NCBI RefSeq assembly: GCF_020443565.1
Contig: NZ_JAIZZN010000007.1
Location: 1-64,000, forward strand
Source of the DNA: Clostridium sp. CS001
GTDB lineage: Bacteria; Bacillota; Clostridia; Clostridiales; Clostridiaceae
DNA length: 64,000 nt
Reading direction: 5' to 3'
This document shows positions 63,699-64,000 of the stretch, piece after piece. Under the pieces are notes generated by a model that saw only the letters and a program-made list of their open reading frames with translations, was not told the origin of the DNA and ran no database searches. Both the position numbers and the translations under genes were made by a program. Every line of letters begins with the position of its first letter. Positions within the stretch are counted from its first letter, which is position 1.

Positions 63699-64000
63699 AG
63701 ACAATCACCTTTCATATAAGGAATTGCCCCATATTTACCTTGCAGATATCCTTTTTCAATAGCGGCATCTTTTCTTACAGTGAAATCATCTAAGGAATAC
63801 AAATCAGTACTATTATCTTCTTTCTTTTCTGTAAACCATATTTGATCTCTTCTAAAAAGATCTTGATCTAAGAGATTGGTATCATGGGTTGAAAAAATAA
63901 GCTGAGCATTATTTTTGTTGATTTCAGGATTTTGAAAAAGTTCTACTAAAAATCTTGTTAAATGAGGATGCAGTCGTATATCAAGTTCATCAATAACAAG
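63689..64000 (-). CDS. rloA: RloA-like AAA ATPase, C-terminal part (partial)
   Basis: The last 103 codons of a gene entering from the right edge. LVIDELDIRLHPHLTRFLVE is the Walker B region of the OLD/RloA ATPase type, AQLIFSTHDTNLLDQDLFRR the H-loop, and FTVRKDAAIEKGYLQGKYGA the usual RloA end. The Walker A part lies outside the window. It is the upstream gene of the rloAB operon. Confidence 0.85.
   Translation of the reverse strand, partial: LVIDELDIRLHPHLTRFLVELFQNPEINKNNAQLIFSTHDTNLLDQDLFRRDQIWFTEKKEDNSTDLYSLDDFTVRKDAAIEKGYLQGKYGAIPYMKGDCLWE

Overview
The window is AT-rich DNA with strong GGAGG-type ribosome binding sites and Gram-positive gene types: sortase B, a NEAT protein, UviA/UviB, RRNPP quorum-sensing regulators and clostridial plasmid replication genes. 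The best reading is a Clostridium sensu stricto genome. Two plasmid-type replication genes, iterons, a UviAB lysis region and transposon ends point to a large plasmid or a plasmid-derived island; this is inference, because no partition genes are visible. No tRNA, rRNA or CRISPR array was seen. | Layout. 1-11.1 kb, mostly minus strand, is a defence-like island: the end of an IS21-family element cut into an unknown gene, a DUF3800-TPR protein with a decayed 3' extension, a HEPN-NACHT-TPR protein, and a zinc-hook ATPase with an RloC/PrrC-like anticodon-nuclease signature. 12.0-24.8 kb is a tetrapyrrole/metal cluster on the minus strand: NEAT surface protein, sortase B, binding protein, permease, ATPase, CobN/ChlH-type chelatase, ChlI, ChlD, a lipoprotein, then a cobalamin riboswitch in front of a YitT-type membrane protein. 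24.9-27.9 kb holds an IS200 element, an MFS transporter and its DUF2087 regulator. 29.0-33.0 kb is a two-gene P-loop ATPase operon (the second with TPRs), preceded by a structured sequence that recurs at 62.5 kb. | 33.2-47.6 kb is bounded by Tn3-family terminal inverted repeats. It carries a broken Tn3 transposase, two paralogous RRNPP receptors each followed by a small secreted pro-peptide gene, a short tyrosine recombinase beside a palindromic site, UviA sigma factor and UviB holin, a GIY-YIG protein, a Rep_3 initiator with 22-bp iterons, a glucosaminidase-type lysin, and a secreted protein. It resembles a small bacteriocin plasmid trapped between Tn3 ends. 47.6-49.5 kb is gene-free but heavily structured. 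49.5-52.1 kb is a second replication module (primase-like Rep). 52.4-64 kb is a second defence-like island: Abi_2, a HigBA-type toxin-antitoxin pair, an OLD-like ATPase with a TOPRIM partner, a DUF2188 pair, an XRE-ImmA-like protein with a degenerate metal site, a leader-peptide-controlled operon of unknown function with membrane proteins, and RloB with the end of RloA. | Leads most worth following: the HEPN-NACHT-TPR protein and its neighbours; the two-ATPase operon with its repeated RNA-like element; the receptor/pro-peptide pairs next to a lysis cassette; the NEAT/SrtB/ABC/CobN/ChlID cluster as a possible anaerobic haem-demetallation system; and the attenuator-controlled operon at 59.1-62.2 kb.
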